Source: Nitrospiraceae bacterium (GTDB lineage Bacteria > Nitrospirota > Nitrospiria > Nitrospirales > Nitrospiraceae). From it: a stretch of 64,000 nt of DNA. The notes under the pieces are model-generated. The model saw only the letters and a list, made by a program, of their open reading frames with translations, searched no databases and was not told where the DNA came from. Both the position numbers and the translations under genes were made by a program. The stretch lies in contig JAHBWI010000007.1 of assembly GCA_019637075.1 (NCBI GenBank), positions 96,205-160,204 on the forward strand. The letters are read 5' to 3'. Shown piece after piece: positions 27,196-37,907 of the stretch (its first letter is position 1; each line of letters starts with the position of its first letter).

Positions 27196-28122
27196 CTAGA
27201 AATGCCGCTCGCCTGATTCCAGGAAGCGCTCGGCGTCAATGGCGGCCATACAGCCGGAACCGGCCGCGGTAATTGCCTGACGGTAGGCGGCATCCTGCAC
27301 ATCGCCGGCGGCAAAGATCCCGCGCACGTTCGTGGCCGTTCCGCCCGAGGTCTGGATATAGCCGGCAGCGTCCATCGCAATCTGCCCCTTGAACAGGTCG
27401 GTGTTAGGACGGTGGCCGATGGCGATGAACACTCCGGCACAGCGCAATTCCGATGTGCTGCCGGTTACGACATTCTTCAGTCGGACGCCGGTGACAAGGT
27501 CCTGGCCGAGGATATCTTCGACGATCGAATTCCAGGCGAAGGTGATCTTCTCATTCTTCATGGCCCGGTCCTGCATGATCTTCGACGCGCGCAGCTTGTC
27601 TCGTCGGTGGACCACGGTTACTTTGCTGGCAAATTTGGTCAGGAACGAAGCTTCCTCCAGCGCGCTGTCTCCTCCGCCGACGACTACCAATTCCTGGCCA
27701 CGAAAGAAGTATCCGTCGCAGGTTGCGCAGGTGGAGACTCCATGGCCGATCAGGCGAGATTCATTCGGCAGCCCAAGCGGAATCGCCGAGGCGCCCGTGG
27801 CTATGATTAATGCTTGCGTGGTGATGGTCTTTTCCCCGTCGACCGTCACGGCAAAAGGCCGGCGCGACAGATCGACCGAGGAAACGTCGCCGGTGAGGAA
27901 TTCGGTCCCGAAGCGTTCGGCCTGCGCCCGCATTTCCTTCATCAATTCCGGACCAAGGACCCCCTTGGAGAAGCCCGGATAATTCTCCACCTCGGTGGTG
28001 GTGGTCAATTGCCCGCCGGATTGCCAGCCTTCGATCAACAAAGGGGACAAGTCCGCGCGAGCAGCATAGATGGCGGCGGTGAGGCCGGCCGGACCTGATC
28101 CGATAATGGTAAGGTGTCGCAT
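27196..28122 (-). CDS. trxB: thioredoxin reductase
   Basis: NADPH-dependent flavoprotein that reduces thioredoxin. The 308-residue length is typical. The FAD motif [16 protein letters not shown] is at the N-terminus, the redox pair is C132-A-T-C135 (CATCDGYFF), the NADPH motif is [13 protein letters not shown] and the C-terminal FAD motif is [10 protein letters not shown]. It follows coaE with 42 bases between them and probably shares a transcript. Confidence 0.96.
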   Translation of the reverse strand: MRHLTIIGSGPAGLTAAIYAARADLSPLLIEGWQSGGQLTTTTEVENYPGFSKGVLGPELMKEMRAQAERFGTEFLTGDVSSVDLSRRPFAVTVDGEKTITTQALIIATGASAIPLGLPNESRLIGHGVSTCATCDGYFFRGQELVVVGGGDSALEEASFLTKFASKVTVVHRRDKLRASKIMQDRAMKNEKITFAWNSIVEDILGQDLVTGVRLKNVVTGSTSELRCAGVFIAIGHRPNTDLFKGQIAMDAAGYIQTSGGTATNVRGIFAAGDVQDAAYRQAITAAGSGCMAAIDAERFLESGERHF

Positions 28123-28164
28123 GGGGAGATGCTAACACAGGTATCGTTCGCCCGAAAAGGCGGG

Positions 28165-28767
28165 CTAGGCTTGTTGCTTCAGGAGTCGATAGAGGCGGCG
28201 GACATCGCCGAATAACCGTCGGCGGGGAAGCGTGCCGTCGAGCACGTAATCGGCTCGCTTGACCTTCTGTCGCAGGGGCATTTGACTGCGGATCCGGCGG
28301 ATTGCTTCGGCGCCTGTGAAGCCGTTTCGTGCGGCCAGGCGTGCGATTTGGGTTTTCCGGTCGGCGGTCACGACGACGACTCGGTTGACGCGCGCATCGA
28401 TGCCCGCTTCAAACAACAACGGCACATCGTAGACCACGACCGCCTGGGGATTCGCTCGGGCGGCCTGCCGGGTCAATCGGGCCTGTTGGCGGGCCACTCG
28501 CGGGTGGATGATCTTCTCGAGCCGGCGGCGCTTATTTGCAGACCGGAATACAACCCTGCCAAGTGTCGCTCGGTCGATCGTCTTGTCCGCACCCAAAATG
28601 GCGGCTCCAAATGTCCGTACGACGGCGCGCCAGCCGGCGCTGCCAGGTGCGACGACCTCGCGGGCCAGGGCATCGGCATCGATCACCGTGGCGCCGCAAC
28701 GTCTGAGCATTGCGGCAACCGTACTTTTGCCGGTTGCGAGCCCGCCGGTCAGGCCTACCAGTATCAT
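28165..28767 (-). CDS. coaE: dephospho-CoA kinase
   Basis: Phosphorylates dephospho-CoA to make coenzyme A. The 200-residue protein starts MILVGLTGGLATGKST, with the P-loop at 8-16, and contains VIDADALAREVV, HPRVARQQ and VYDVPLLFEAG. The C-terminal tail is arginine-rich. The start at 28767 is set by the family N-terminus; an upstream extension to 28911 is not homologous. It is divergent from the beta-helix gene, with 88 bases between the starts. Confidence 0.95.
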   Translation of the reverse strand: MILVGLTGGLATGKSTVAAMLRRCGATVIDADALAREVVAPGSAGWRAVVRTFGAAILGADKTIDRATLGRVVFRSANKRRRLEKIIHPRVARQQARLTRQAARANPQAVVVYDVPLLFEAGIDARVNRVVVVTADRKTQIARLAARNGFTGAEAIRRIRSQMPLRQKVKRADYVLDGTLPRRRLFGDVRRLYRLLKQQA

Positions 28768-28855
28768 ACGCGGGGAAGGAAGATAGCATGGGGCTGGAGA
28801 GCCCGCAATCACGGCGGATTGACTTCTTCTCCTGCGTGGCGGTAAGAGGATCGGT

Positions 28856-29863
28856 ATGCGTATGCTGAGCGTCCTCTTCATCGTGCTGTGCGCGTTCGTC
28901 CCGGTTGGCAATGCTGAAGAACCTGCGACCGCCGGTGCGAATACCCTCGTGGTCGCACTGGACGGCTCCGGTCAGTACCGCTCGATACAGGAAGCCGTGG
29001 ATGCGGCCAAAAAGGGTGATACGATTCTGATCAAACCCGGCTCCTATGCCGAAGACGTCACCATCCATAGCAAAGAGAAGATCCGACTCGTCGGCGCGGG
29101 GATGGATCAGGTGACGATTTTGGGCCGTGAGCGCGTCGGTGTTTTCCATGTGGGCAAGTGGCCCTATGGGGCGACCGACGTGGAAATCATCGGCCTGACC
29201 ATCAATGAGCATGGCGGACATGCCGTCGGCATTTTCAACGGCCGAGGCATCACGCTGCGTCACGCGAGGGTCAACGGGATGCTGTTTGTGCAGCAGGTTG
29301 AAGATCTGCGCATCGAGGATTCCATCATCGGCGGCAGCGAAACTACCGGAATACAATTTTCCCGCGCGCAGGCGACCTTGCGGGGGAACCTGATCCACGA
29401 CAACGATCATGGTGTCAGCGTGGCAGGCAACTCCGATGTCAGGCTCGAACGCAACGTGATCACCCGCAGCCTCTTCGAGGCGGTGGTAGTGTACGATTCG
29501 TCGCGATCCACCTTGATCGGAAATACCTTTGTAAAAAACGGCGGCGGTGCCGCATTCCTGGGCACCTCGCAGAATACCGCCTCCGGGAATATCGTCAGCT
29601 TGAACAGCTACGGGTTCGTCGTGTCACCGTCCAGCAAGGTGACCTTCTCATTCAACGATATGCAGAATCGCGAGGCGAACTACCTTCGGGAGGGCACTCC
29701 GCATCAGCCGGCTCCTGATCTCAAGCCGGAGAGCGATCTCACGGTCGATCCACACTTCGTTGATACCGGCCGGGACGACTTTCGTCTGCGTGCCGACAGC
29801 ACGCTCGTCAAAATCGGCGAATTCTCCTTTCTCGGTGCGTTACCGCCTGTGGAAATCCACTAG
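28856..29863 (+). CDS. exported right-handed beta-helix repeat protein
   Basis: The 335-residue protein has a signal peptide (LFIVLCAFVPVGNAEE). It then has a DUF1565/pectinesterase-type start, SIQEAVDAAKKGDTILIKPGSYAEDV, where a typical beta-helix begins. Repeating turns follow (GIFNGRGITLRHARVNG, RIEDSIIGGSETTGIQFSRA, VRLERNVITRS, STLIGNTFVKNGG, TASGNIVSLN). Such NosD/pectate-lyase folds bind or cut polysaccharides, but no catalytic residues can be assigned here. GAGG lies 6 bases before the ATG. It is a single gene. Confidence 0.85.
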   Translation: MRMLSVLFIVLCAFVPVGNAEEPATAGANTLVVALDGSGQYRSIQEAVDAAKKGDTILIKPGSYAEDVTIHSKEKIRLVGAGMDQVTILGRERVGVFHVGKWPYGATDVEIIGLTINEHGGHAVGIFNGRGITLRHARVNGMLFVQQVEDLRIEDSIIGGSETTGIQFSRAQATLRGNLIHDNDHGVSVAGNSDVRLERNVITRSLFEAVVVYDSSRSTLIGNTFVKNGGGAAFLGTSQNTASGNIVSLNSYGFVVSPSSKVTFSFNDMQNREANYLREGTPHQPAPDLKPESDLTVDPHFVDTGRDDFRLRADSTLVKIGEFSFLGALPPVEIH

Positions 29864-30027
29864 GCGGATCTAAATTCCTTCAACAATCCAGCATGTTAGA
29901 AGCTCGGACGGAGTGCCGGCACGCGTGTGCTATGCTTCCTTATACACCGGGTGCACGATGGAATGAGCTCCCCCGGAGTGACTCAAGAAAGCCAACCCAG
30001 AGACCGACAAAGGACTGGAGGTAGACG

Positions 30028-30213
30028 GTGGCCAGTTATCGATCCAACCTTGAAAAGCGCAATGCCGACGGTATTCCGAACCTTGCCGAAGTGGAGTCCG
30101 GAAAACTGGTCGGGGCCATCCTGCCGATGTCGGAGCAGGCGCAGGGCCAGCTCCGTGACAGCATCGAAGTGATCGACTACCTCATGAACCAGGAAAGCGT
30201 CGTCTGGAGTTAG
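30028..30213 (+). CDS. small conserved-looking protein, 61 residues, GTG start
   Basis: A soluble, slightly acidic protein (MASYRSNLEKRNADGIPNLA at the start, ending DYLMNQESVVWS). It has no signal, membrane segment or recognised motif. The GTG start is supported by GGAGG exactly 6 bases upstream, and there is no competing longer gene on either strand. It lies 164 bases after the beta-helix gene and 253 bases before the glucan unit. Function is unknown. Confidence 0.6.
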   Translation: MASYRSNLEKRNADGIPNLAEVESGKLVGAILPMSEQAQGQLRDSIEVIDYLMNQESVVWS

Positions 30214-30466
30214 CCTTCTGTTCTTTGAGCCCGTCTCTAAAGAAGTGGTGCCCAGCCTCCTGTCTCTGACCTCCTAGTCCTTGTCGGTTTTCGACCCCCC
30301 GCTCATTCGGATCCATTCAGGTATGCCTCCTTCCAGGCGCTCTTTGGGATTCCTCTGAAGCGTTCCTCTCAATATTGTTCGTCTTCCCAGTTGAATCTTT
30401 TGTACGCGAGGGGCATGCTGGCCTCCATGCGTGTCCCTGTGGTGTTGTTTGAGGGAGGAAGCCACG

Positions 30467-33142
30467 GTGTCGGTGCCATCTTCGGACAGCCCTGATCATC
30501 AACCCACCGCTGAACAGATCCGCGTCGATGAGGATGACCAGCGCAGACGACATTGGAAGCGCTGGGGGCCATACCTCGGTGAGCGGGCATGGGGAACGGT
30601 CCGTGAGGACTATAGCCCCTACGGGACTGCGTGGGAGGCTATGCCGCACGACCATGCCAGATCGAAGGCCTATCGCTGGAATGAGGACGGTCTGGCAGGC
30701 ATCAGCGATCGGCACCAGTGGATCTGCTTTGCGCTCGCCCTGTGGAATGGGCGGGATCCGATTCTGAAGGAACGGCTCTTTGGTCTGACCGGCAACGAGG
30801 GCAACCACGGTGAGGACGTCAAGGAATACTACTTCTATCTCGACTCCACTCCAACGCACTCGTACATGAAATGGCTCTATAAGTATCCGCAGGCGGCCTT
30901 TCCCTATGATCGGCTGGTGGCGGAGAACCGCCGTCGTGGCCGGGCCGAACCGGAATTTGAGTTGATCGACACGGGGATATTCGACGGCGATCGGTACTTC
31001 GACGTGTTCGTGGAGTATGCAAAGGCCACCCCTGAAGATCTTCTGATCCGGATTCAGGTCGAAAACCGCGGACCGGAAGCGGCCCCAATCACCCTCCTGC
31101 CGACACTGTGGTTTCGAAATACTTGGTCCTGGGGGTTGGATGTCCGGCGTCCGCGTATGCGCAAGGGCGAACCAACGTCGGACGGCAGCGTCATCGAACT
31201 GAACCATGAGTATTACGGATATCGCCGGCTGGTCTGTGGGGGACATCCGGAGATACTCTTTACCGAGAACGAGACGAATTCGCGGCGTCTCTATGGGGAC
31301 CCGGACGGGCCGCCCTATGTGAAGGACGGGATCAATGAGTACATCGTTCACGGACAGAAAAGCGCGGTCAATCCGGAGCAGATCGGGTCGAAAGCCGCCG
31401 CGCATTACCTGTTGAACGTGGAACCGGGTCGACCGGCGACCCTTCGTTTGCGCTTCACGAATGAGACGGTTCCCGGCCCGTTGGAGCCGCAGGCATTCGA
31501 TGAGTTGTTCGACCTTCGCCTCAGGGAAGCCGATGAATTTTACCGGGCGCTGGCACCGGAGCAGGCTTCAAAGGATGCCAAGTCGGTTCAGCGACAGGCC
31601 TTTGCGGGGTTGCTCTGGACGAAGCAGTTTTACCATTACGAAGTTGATCGCTGGCTCAAGGGAGATCCGGCCGGTCCCGAGCCGCCGCGGCAACGGCTTC
31701 ATGGCCGCAATGCGGACTGGACGCACCTCTACAACGCCGACGTCATCTCGATGCCGGACAAATGGGAATATCCTTGGTATGCGGCCTGGGACTTGGCATT
31801 CCACTGCCTGCCGCTGGCGCTGGTCGATCCGCGATTCGCGAAGGATCAGCTCGTGCTTATGCTGCGCGAGTGGTACATGCATCCGAACGGGCAAATTCCC
31901 GCCTATGAATGGGCCTTGGGCGACGTCAATCCCCCCGTGCATGCCTGGGCAACTTGGCGTGTATACAAGATCGAGAAGAAGCGCCGGGGTGTGGGTGATC
32001 GTGTGTTCCTGGAACGAGTGTTCCACAAACTGCTGCTGAACTTCACCTGGTGGGTCAATCGCAAGGATGCCGAGGGGAAAAATATCTTCCAGGGAGGATT
32101 CCTCGGCCTCGACAACATCGGCGTGTTCGATCGGAGCAAACCGCTCCCGACCGGTGGCCATATCGAACAATCCGACGCCACCAGTTGGATGGGCATGTAT
32201 TGCCTCAACATGCTCAGCATCGCGCTTGAACTGGCAAGGACTGATCGGGCATACGAGGATGTGGCAAGCAAATTCTTCGAACACTTCGTGTACATCTGCC
32301 GGGCGATCAATAATATCGGGAGCCAGAAACTCGAGTTGTGGAACAAGGAAGACGGCTTCTTCTACGACGTCCTGCATTTGCCCGACGGCCAAAACCGTCC
32401 GATGAAGGTGCGGTCGATGGTAGGATTGATCCCGCTCTTTGCCGTGGAAACGCTGGATTCCGAATTAATCGACACCCTTCCGCGCTTCAAGCATCGCATG
32501 CAGTGGTTTATCGAGAACCGTCCCGATTTTGGAATCCACGTTGAAACGCACTCAACGGATGGCGAGGTGCGACGGTTCCTCTCGTTGGTCGACCGCCGTC
32601 GGCTCGTGCGAGTGCTTCGCTACATGCTGGACGAGGCCGAGTTTCTTTCCCCCTATGGGATTCGAGCGTTGTCCCGCTACCATGCGGCTCACCCCTACAG
32701 CTTGAACGCCATGGGGACGGACTATCGGGTCGACTATGAACCGGCTGAGTCCGCGACAGGCCTGTTCGGCGGCAATTCGAATTGGCGCGGACCCATTTGG
32801 TTCCCCGTCAATTATCTATTGATCGAGTCGCTCCAGAAGTTCCACTATTACTTGGGAGACGGGTTCCGCGTCGACTATCCAACCGGATCCGGCCGGAAGT
32901 TGTCGCTCAATGAGGTTGCGCGAGAACTGTCGCGACGCCTCATCCACATCTTTCTGCGGGGAGCGGACGGTCGGCGGCCGGTGTACGGGGGAACGAGAAA
33001 GTTTCAGGAGGACCCGCACTGGCGAGACCTGATCCTCTTTTACGAATACTTTCACGGCGATAACGGCGCCGGTATCGGAGCCGGCCACCAAACCGGTTGG
33101 ACCGGTCTGATTGCGAAACTGATTCAGCAGAGCGGCGATTGA
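30467..33142 (+). CDS. MGH1-like glycoside hydrolase (GH63-related glucosidase)
   Basis: The 892-residue protein matches the large bacterial MGH1/GH63-like family. The N-terminal [31 protein letters not shown] region and the catalytic (alpha/alpha)6 barrel segment with [23 protein letters not shown] are typical. It also has [22 protein letters not shown] near the end. The role is likely hydrolysis of an alpha-glucoside or related sugar; the exact substrate is not inferable. I place the start at GTG 30467, 8 bases after GGAGG. It opens a run with a debranching enzyme and MalQ, pointing to storage-glucan metabolism. Confidence 0.88.
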   Translation: MSVPSSDSPDHQPTAEQIRVDEDDQRRRHWKRWGPYLGERAWGTVREDYSPYGTAWEAMPHDHARSKAYRWNEDGLAGISDRHQWICFALALWNGRDPILKERLFGLTGNEGNHGEDVKEYYFYLDSTPTHSYMKWLYKYPQAAFPYDRLVAENRRRGRAEPEFELIDTGIFDGDRYFDVFVEYAKATPEDLLIRIQVENRGPEAAPITLLPTLWFRNTWSWGLDVRRPRMRKGEPTSDGSVIELNHEYYGYRRLVCGGHPEILFTENETNSRRLYGDPDGPPYVKDGINEYIVHGQKSAVNPEQIGSKAAAHYLLNVEPGRPATLRLRFTNETVPGPLEPQAFDELFDLRLREADEFYRALAPEQASKDAKSVQRQAFAGLLWTKQFYHYEVDRWLKGDPAGPEPPRQRLHGRNADWTHLYNADVISMPDKWEYPWYAAWDLAFHCLPLALVDPRFAKDQLVLMLREWYMHPNGQIPAYEWALGDVNPPVHAWATWRVYKIEKKRRGVGDRVFLERVFHKLLLNFTWWVNRKDAEGKNIFQGGFLGLDNIGVFDRSKPLPTGGHIEQSDATSWMGMYCLNMLSIALELARTDRAYEDVASKFFEHFVYICRAINNIGSQKLELWNKEDGFFYDVLHLPDGQNRPMKVRSMVGLIPLFAVETLDSELIDTLPRFKHRMQWFIENRPDFGIHVETHSTDGEVRRFLSLVDRRRLVRVLRYMLDEAEFLSPYGIRALSRYHAAHPYSLNAMGTDYRVDYEPAESATGLFGGNSNWRGPIWFPVNYLLIESLQKFHYYLGDGFRVDYPTGSGRKLSLNEVARELSRRLIHIFLRGADGRRPVYGGTRKFQEDPHWRDLILFYEYFHGDNGAGIGAGHQTGWTGLIAKLIQQSGD

Positions 33143-33220
33143 GCCATCAGACGGGTGATTCGTGAAGCGCAGCTCGCGAACCGGTAGCAGAGAGGCAGTG
33201 CCGACGAGGGAACGTTAGAG

Positions 33221-35182
33221 ATGCTGATTGGCAAGGACGATTGCCGGAATTTGCGCCAAGCCTTGGAGTTGGAATGGCTGGAGACCAACGGCCGGGGAGG
33301 CTTTGCCTCCGGTACGGTCGCAGGAGCCAACACTCGCCGTTACCATGGATTGTTGCTGATCGCGAGGACTCCGCCCGTCGACCGCTACGTGCTGGTCAAT
33401 CACGTGGACGAATGGCTGGATCTGGAAGGACGATCGTTGCCGCTCTCCACTAATCTGTACGAGGGAGCGGTCTATCCGGAAGGGTACCGTCAGTGCCTGG
33501 AGTTTGCATCCGAGCCCTGGCCGACCTGGCGCTATGATGTTGATGGACTGTGCCTGGAACGCGAAATCCTCTGTCTGCCGGGACGCGATGTGGTCATCGT
33601 ACGGTGGCGGCTTTCAGGGGCCGCCGGTCGGCCGGCCGTCGTGTTGCGTGTCAGACCGATGTTGTCCGGACGCGCATTCCATTCGACGCACCGTGAAAAC
33701 AAGGCCCTATCACCCTTGGCCGTGGTCGAGGGGGCGCATGTGAGCTGGGAGCCTTACCCTGGCGTGCCCCGTACTCACGCGTGGCACAACGGCCGCTATG
33801 ACCATGCTCCCGACTGGTATCGTCGCGTCCAATTCCCCATAGAGCTGGAACGAGGGCTTGAGCATGAGGAAGATTGGTGGTCGCCGGGCGAATTGCGATA
33901 CAGCTTGGCCGTGGGTGAGACGGCTGACCTGGTATTGTCGACGGAAGCGTGGTCCGACCCCGATCTCGATTCCCTAGTCGTGCAGGAGCGCCGGCGTCGG
34001 GAGGAGGCGAAACAGGCCACCTCGTCCGAGGATCGTTTGGTGGAACGCCTGTCGACAGCCGCGGATGCTTTTCTGGTGCGCAGAGGAACGGGCCGATCGG
34101 TAGTGGCAGGGTTTCCGTGGTTTGCCGATTGGGGACGCGACACGTTCCTGTCGTTGCCGGGTTTGTGTTTGGTGACCGGTCGGTACGAGGAGGCCTGGCA
34201 GGTCATCGAAGGCTTCGCCGCTCATGCTGCAGACGGCTTGATTCCCAACCGTTTTCCCGACGTGGGTGATACACCGGAGTACAACACCATCGATGCGTCA
34301 CTTTGGTTTGCGCACGCGGTCGGGCGGTATCTCCACTACAGCAAGGATGATCAGCGAGTGAAGCAGGTGGCATGGCCGGCCATCAAGGTGATTATCGCAG
34401 GGTACCGACAGGGAACGAGGTTCGGCATTCGCGTGGATGAGGACGGACTTGTCACAGGTGGAACTGAAGGCTGCCAACTGACCTGGATGGATGTAAAAAT
34501 CGACGACTGGGTGGTAACCCCGCGGCAGGGGAAGGCGGTCGAGATTCAAGCCCTTTGGGTGCGGGTCCTGGCCGTGGCAGCCGAATTGGCGGAGCGGTAT
34601 GCCGAGCCCGACTATGCGACGCGCTGTCGCCATGATCGCGCGAGGGCTGTCGAATCGTTTCGCCGTCGGTTCTGGTACCCAACCGGAGGCTATTTGTTTG
34701 ATGTGGTGGATGGACCGACCGGCGACGATGCTTCGCTGAGGCCGAACCAGATTTATGCACTGGCTTTAGCGGATGACCTGGTAACCGCCGAACAGGCTCA
34801 GCGGGTGTTGCACATCGTCGATGAACGTTTGCGGACGCCGGTAGGGCTTAGGACTTTGGCGCCGGAGGATATGCGATTTTGTGGCCAGTATGCCGGTGGC
34901 GTGCTGGAACGGGATCGTGCCTACCACCAGGGGACGGTGTGGCCCTTTCTCATCGGGCCGTTCATTACGGCCTGGATAAAGGTCCACGGCACCCAGGACT
35001 CGGTCCGGCAGCAGGCACGGTCATTCTTGCAAGGGTTGGAGGAGCACCTGGGGCACGCCTGCCTTGGACAGGTCTCGGAGATCTTCGATGGCCAAGCGCC
35101 GCATCGGCCCCGGGGCTGTATGGCGCAGGCCTGGTCGGTCGCGGAGCCGCTTCGCGCCTTGCTTGAGGACCTTCGCGCCTGA
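33221..35182 (+). CDS. glycogen debranching enzyme (amylo-alpha-1,6-glucosidase family)
   Basis: The 653-residue protein has a GDE_N-type domain at the front (LEWLETNGRGGFASGTVAGANTRRYHGLLL), a linker, and the amylo-alpha-1,6-glucosidase (alpha/alpha)6 domain from about residue 280. The latter has PWFADWGRDTFLSLPG, GLIPNRFPD, TIDASLWFAHA and YHQGTVWPFLIGPF. It would remove alpha-1,6 branch residues of glycogen. It is 78 bases after the MGH1-like gene and upstream of malQ. The 266 bases between this gene and malQ are GC-rich without a recognised site. Confidence 0.92.
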   Translation: MLIGKDDCRNLRQALELEWLETNGRGGFASGTVAGANTRRYHGLLLIARTPPVDRYVLVNHVDEWLDLEGRSLPLSTNLYEGAVYPEGYRQCLEFASEPWPTWRYDVDGLCLEREILCLPGRDVVIVRWRLSGAAGRPAVVLRVRPMLSGRAFHSTHRENKALSPLAVVEGAHVSWEPYPGVPRTHAWHNGRYDHAPDWYRRVQFPIELERGLEHEEDWWSPGELRYSLAVGETADLVLSTEAWSDPDLDSLVVQERRRREEAKQATSSEDRLVERLSTAADAFLVRRGTGRSVVAGFPWFADWGRDTFLSLPGLCLVTGRYEEAWQVIEGFAAHAADGLIPNRFPDVGDTPEYNTIDASLWFAHAVGRYLHYSKDDQRVKQVAWPAIKVIIAGYRQGTRFGIRVDEDGLVTGGTEGCQLTWMDVKIDDWVVTPRQGKAVEIQALWVRVLAVAAELAERYAEPDYATRCRHDRARAVESFRRRFWYPTGGYLFDVVDGPTGDDASLRPNQIYALALADDLVTAEQAQRVLHIVDERLRTPVGLRTLAPEDMRFCGQYAGGVLERDRAYHQGTVWPFLIGPFITAWIKVHGTQDSVRQQARSFLQGLEEHLGHACLGQVSEIFDGQAPHRPRGCMAQAWSVAEPLRALLEDLRA

Positions 35183-35448
35183 TGCGCGGCCGCGGTGTCG
35201 ACAGAGGTGCCGGAGCGTGAATGGTCGGCGGCTGCGGCGTTGCGCCTGGCCATCCGGCAACATCCCGACCATTGTTTCGGTTTCGTTGTCTTTTTGTCGA
35301 TTGTACGGTACAAGACGACGTAAGCGATTCCAGACCGGTCACGACCGGGCTGGTTTTGCCGATGCAGCGATGTTATGCCAACGCCCACGGCATGGCACCG
35401 CGTACTTTGACGTGATCAAGCCCTTCACTCAGACTCAACGGAAGCGCC

Positions 35449-37710
35449 ATGTACCAAGGCACTGAGCAAGAACTCCGCAGTGTGCTTGCCGAGCGAGTAG
35501 GGATTTCCCCGGAGTACCACGACATTACCGGCACCTTGCACGTTGCGACCGACGAGACCAAGCATGCCATCCTGGAAGCGATGGGCTTCCAGGTCGATTC
35601 CTCGGAACACATCATTCAGGAGTTGGTGGCCTGGGATGAAGCCCCCTGGCGGCAACCCTGCGAGGCTATGCTCATTTTGAAACAGGGGTACGAGCAGGCG
35701 CGGTGGTCGCTCCGGCTTCCGCTGGAGGGGGGAGAGGAACAGCGACTGGTTGTTTCCTGGCACCTCACCGACGAAAAGGGGGAGGTCATCCATGAAGAGG
35801 AGGCCGGCCCCGGGCTGGTGCCTCAGGAGGTTCGATATCTCGCCGGTGGTCGGTTCGTGCGGTTGGACCTGCCCGTGCTTCCGAACCTGGCTCTTGGCTA
35901 TTACGAATTGAATGTAATCACGCGCGGCGCCAAAGTCGACGTCAAGGGGGGCTTGCGCGTAGTCGTGACGCCGCCGCATTGCTATGTTCCGGAAGCATTC
36001 GATCGCGGCGTGAAGATCTGGGGCCTTGCCCTGCAGCTGTACTCCTTGCGATCTCTCTCGAATTGGGGGGCCGGGGATTTCACTGACCTCGGCAAACTCG
36101 TCGAATGGGCCGGCCGGCGGCTGGGCGCGGGTATCGTCGGGTTGAACCCGCTCCATGCGCTGAAGAACTCTCGGCCGCACCACCTCAGCCCCTATGCCCC
36201 CAACAGCCGACTCTTTCTCAACGAACTCTATATCGATCTCGAGCGGTTGCCTGAGTTTCATGCCTCGCCGGATGCGCAACGCGAGCGACACCAGCCGGAG
36301 TTCCGGGACAGGCTCGAGGCGGCACGGAAAGCAGATCGTGTCGACTATGACGCCGTGGCCGCACTCAAGCGCGGCATGCTGGATCTGGCCTACCGGCAGT
36401 TTCTCAAAGACAATTACACGGGTACGGAACCGGCATTGCAGCCGACCAGCGCGAGGGGGTGGTTGCTGGAGCGATTCATTAAAGACGAAGGCGAGTTGCT
36501 CGAGCAGTTCGCCGTGTTTCAGGTGTTGGAGGAAGAGCGCCGGCTGGTCGAAGCAAAGCCGACGGTGTGGTCGGAGTGGCCCAAGCCATACGTGACCCCG
36601 CAGTCTCCGGCCGTTCGGGAGTTTGCGAAACGTCATCGGAAGCGTGTGCGGTTTTTCCAATACATCCAGTGGATCGCAGCCGAGCAACTAAAGGATGCCG
36701 GCGCGCGTGCGGACCAAGTATCCATGCCTGTTGGGTTGTATTGTGATCTGGCCCTGGGGAGTGACCGGTGCGGCGCTGAAGCCTGGATGTTGCAGGACGT
36801 GCTTGCGCTCAACGCCGATTGCGGTGCGCCGCCGGATGCGTTTGCGCCGCAGGGACAGAATTGGGGGTTCGCGCCGTTCCACCCGCATAAACTGAAGGCC
36901 GTCGGCTACCGTCCCTATATCGATCTGCTCCGAAAAAACCTCCGGCAAGGCGGTGCGATCCGGATCGATCACGTGATGGCACTGTTCCGCCTCTTTTGGG
37001 TGCCACGTGGGTTGACGGCGGCGGCAGGCGCCTACGTGAGGTTGCCCGCTGAAGATCTCTTGGCTCTGCTCGCCTTGGAAAGCGTGCGCGCGAAGACGCT
37101 CGTCATCGGCGAAGACCTGGGGACGGTTCCTGACTATGTTCGCGAGCAACTCTCGCACTACCGTGTGTTGTCCTACCGAGTGTTTTACTTTGAACGGAAT
37201 TGGGACGGCGGCTGCAAGCCGCCCTCGGCCTATCCCCTACAGTCGCTGGCCGTCGTTACGACTCATGACCTTCCTACGCTGTCCGGCTACTGGCTCGGCG
37301 AGGACATTTACCTCCGCGCGGGGCTAGGGATGTATCCGGACGAGCAGGCCAAGCAACAGGCCCTTCAAGAACGGGGGCGGGATAAAGGACGAATCCTGTC
37401 GGCCTTGCGGGATGTTGGCTTATTGCCGCCGGGCCTCAGTGATGATCCGAATCAGGTGCCCGGCATGACCAAAGAATTGTGTGAGGCGATACATTCCTAT
37501 CTGGGCCGGTCGGATGCTTGGGTCGTCATGGCGAACCTCGACGATGTCATCGGTGAAGTGACACAAATGAATCTCCCGGGCACCGTCGACGCGTATCCCA
37601 ACTGGTCGCGCAAGTTGAGCCTGTCGTTGGAAGAACTGCAGCGGGACGGCCGTGCCCAGTCGCTGGCTGCAGGACTTCGTGCGCTTCGTCCACTTCCCCT
37701 TTCCTCCTAG
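35449..37710 (+). CDS. malQ: 4-alpha-glucanotransferase MalQ
   Basis: GH77 amylomaltase that transfers alpha-1,4-glucan segments and helps recycle maltodextrins. The 753-residue protein has an N-terminal extension of about 180 residues with a beta-sandwich, as in E. coli MalQ. The catalytic residues are D507 (RIDHVMALFRLFWVP), E555 (VIGEDLGTVP) and D607 (VVTTHDLPTLSGYW). It would feed a phosphorylase such as the glgP gene at 56920-59079. A GGAAG sequence precedes the ATG. Confidence 0.95.
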   Translation: MYQGTEQELRSVLAERVGISPEYHDITGTLHVATDETKHAILEAMGFQVDSSEHIIQELVAWDEAPWRQPCEAMLILKQGYEQARWSLRLPLEGGEEQRLVVSWHLTDEKGEVIHEEEAGPGLVPQEVRYLAGGRFVRLDLPVLPNLALGYYELNVITRGAKVDVKGGLRVVVTPPHCYVPEAFDRGVKIWGLALQLYSLRSLSNWGAGDFTDLGKLVEWAGRRLGAGIVGLNPLHALKNSRPHHLSPYAPNSRLFLNELYIDLERLPEFHASPDAQRERHQPEFRDRLEAARKADRVDYDAVAALKRGMLDLAYRQFLKDNYTGTEPALQPTSARGWLLERFIKDEGELLEQFAVFQVLEEERRLVEAKPTVWSEWPKPYVTPQSPAVREFAKRHRKRVRFFQYIQWIAAEQLKDAGARADQVSMPVGLYCDLALGSDRCGAEAWMLQDVLALNADCGAPPDAFAPQGQNWGFAPFHPHKLKAVGYRPYIDLLRKNLRQGGAIRIDHVMALFRLFWVPRGLTAAAGAYVRLPAEDLLALLALESVRAKTLVIGEDLGTVPDYVREQLSHYRVLSYRVFYFERNWDGGCKPPSAYPLQSLAVVTTHDLPTLSGYWLGEDIYLRAGLGMYPDEQAKQQALQERGRDKGRILSALRDVGLLPPGLSDDPNQVPGMTKELCEAIHSYLGRSDAWVVMANLDDVIGEVTQMNLPGTVDAYPNWSRKLSLSLEELQRDGRAQSLAAGLRALRPLPLSS

Positions 37711-37907
37711 CCGCATGCGACTCGGATCGCTTCTGCCGATAGCCCTCCCTTACGGTTGCGGGCCTCTGCACGAAGCTCCCCGGCCTCTGAATTATTGGGC
37801 GGCTTCAAAATACGGCCTGAACGATTCCGAATCCGCCTTTCCCCGGGATATGGCACAATGCATCTTCCCCCAAGGAAGTGGTCGGTACCTTGCTGTGACG
37901 TGAGACG

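Noticed and set aside
25875..27440. N-terminal extension of ThiI up to 27440
   Set aside because: The first 129 residues are unrelated to ThiI, while the ATG at 27053 matches the family start.
30317..31405. A 362-residue open frame antisense to the MGH1-like gene
   Set aside because: It has no start site, domain or codon pattern of its own, while the plus-strand gene is clear.
35425..36687. A 420-residue open frame antisense to malQ
   Set aside because: It lies fully inside the MalQ coding region, has no recognised domain and no ribosome-binding site. High-GC codon use creates such open antisense frames.
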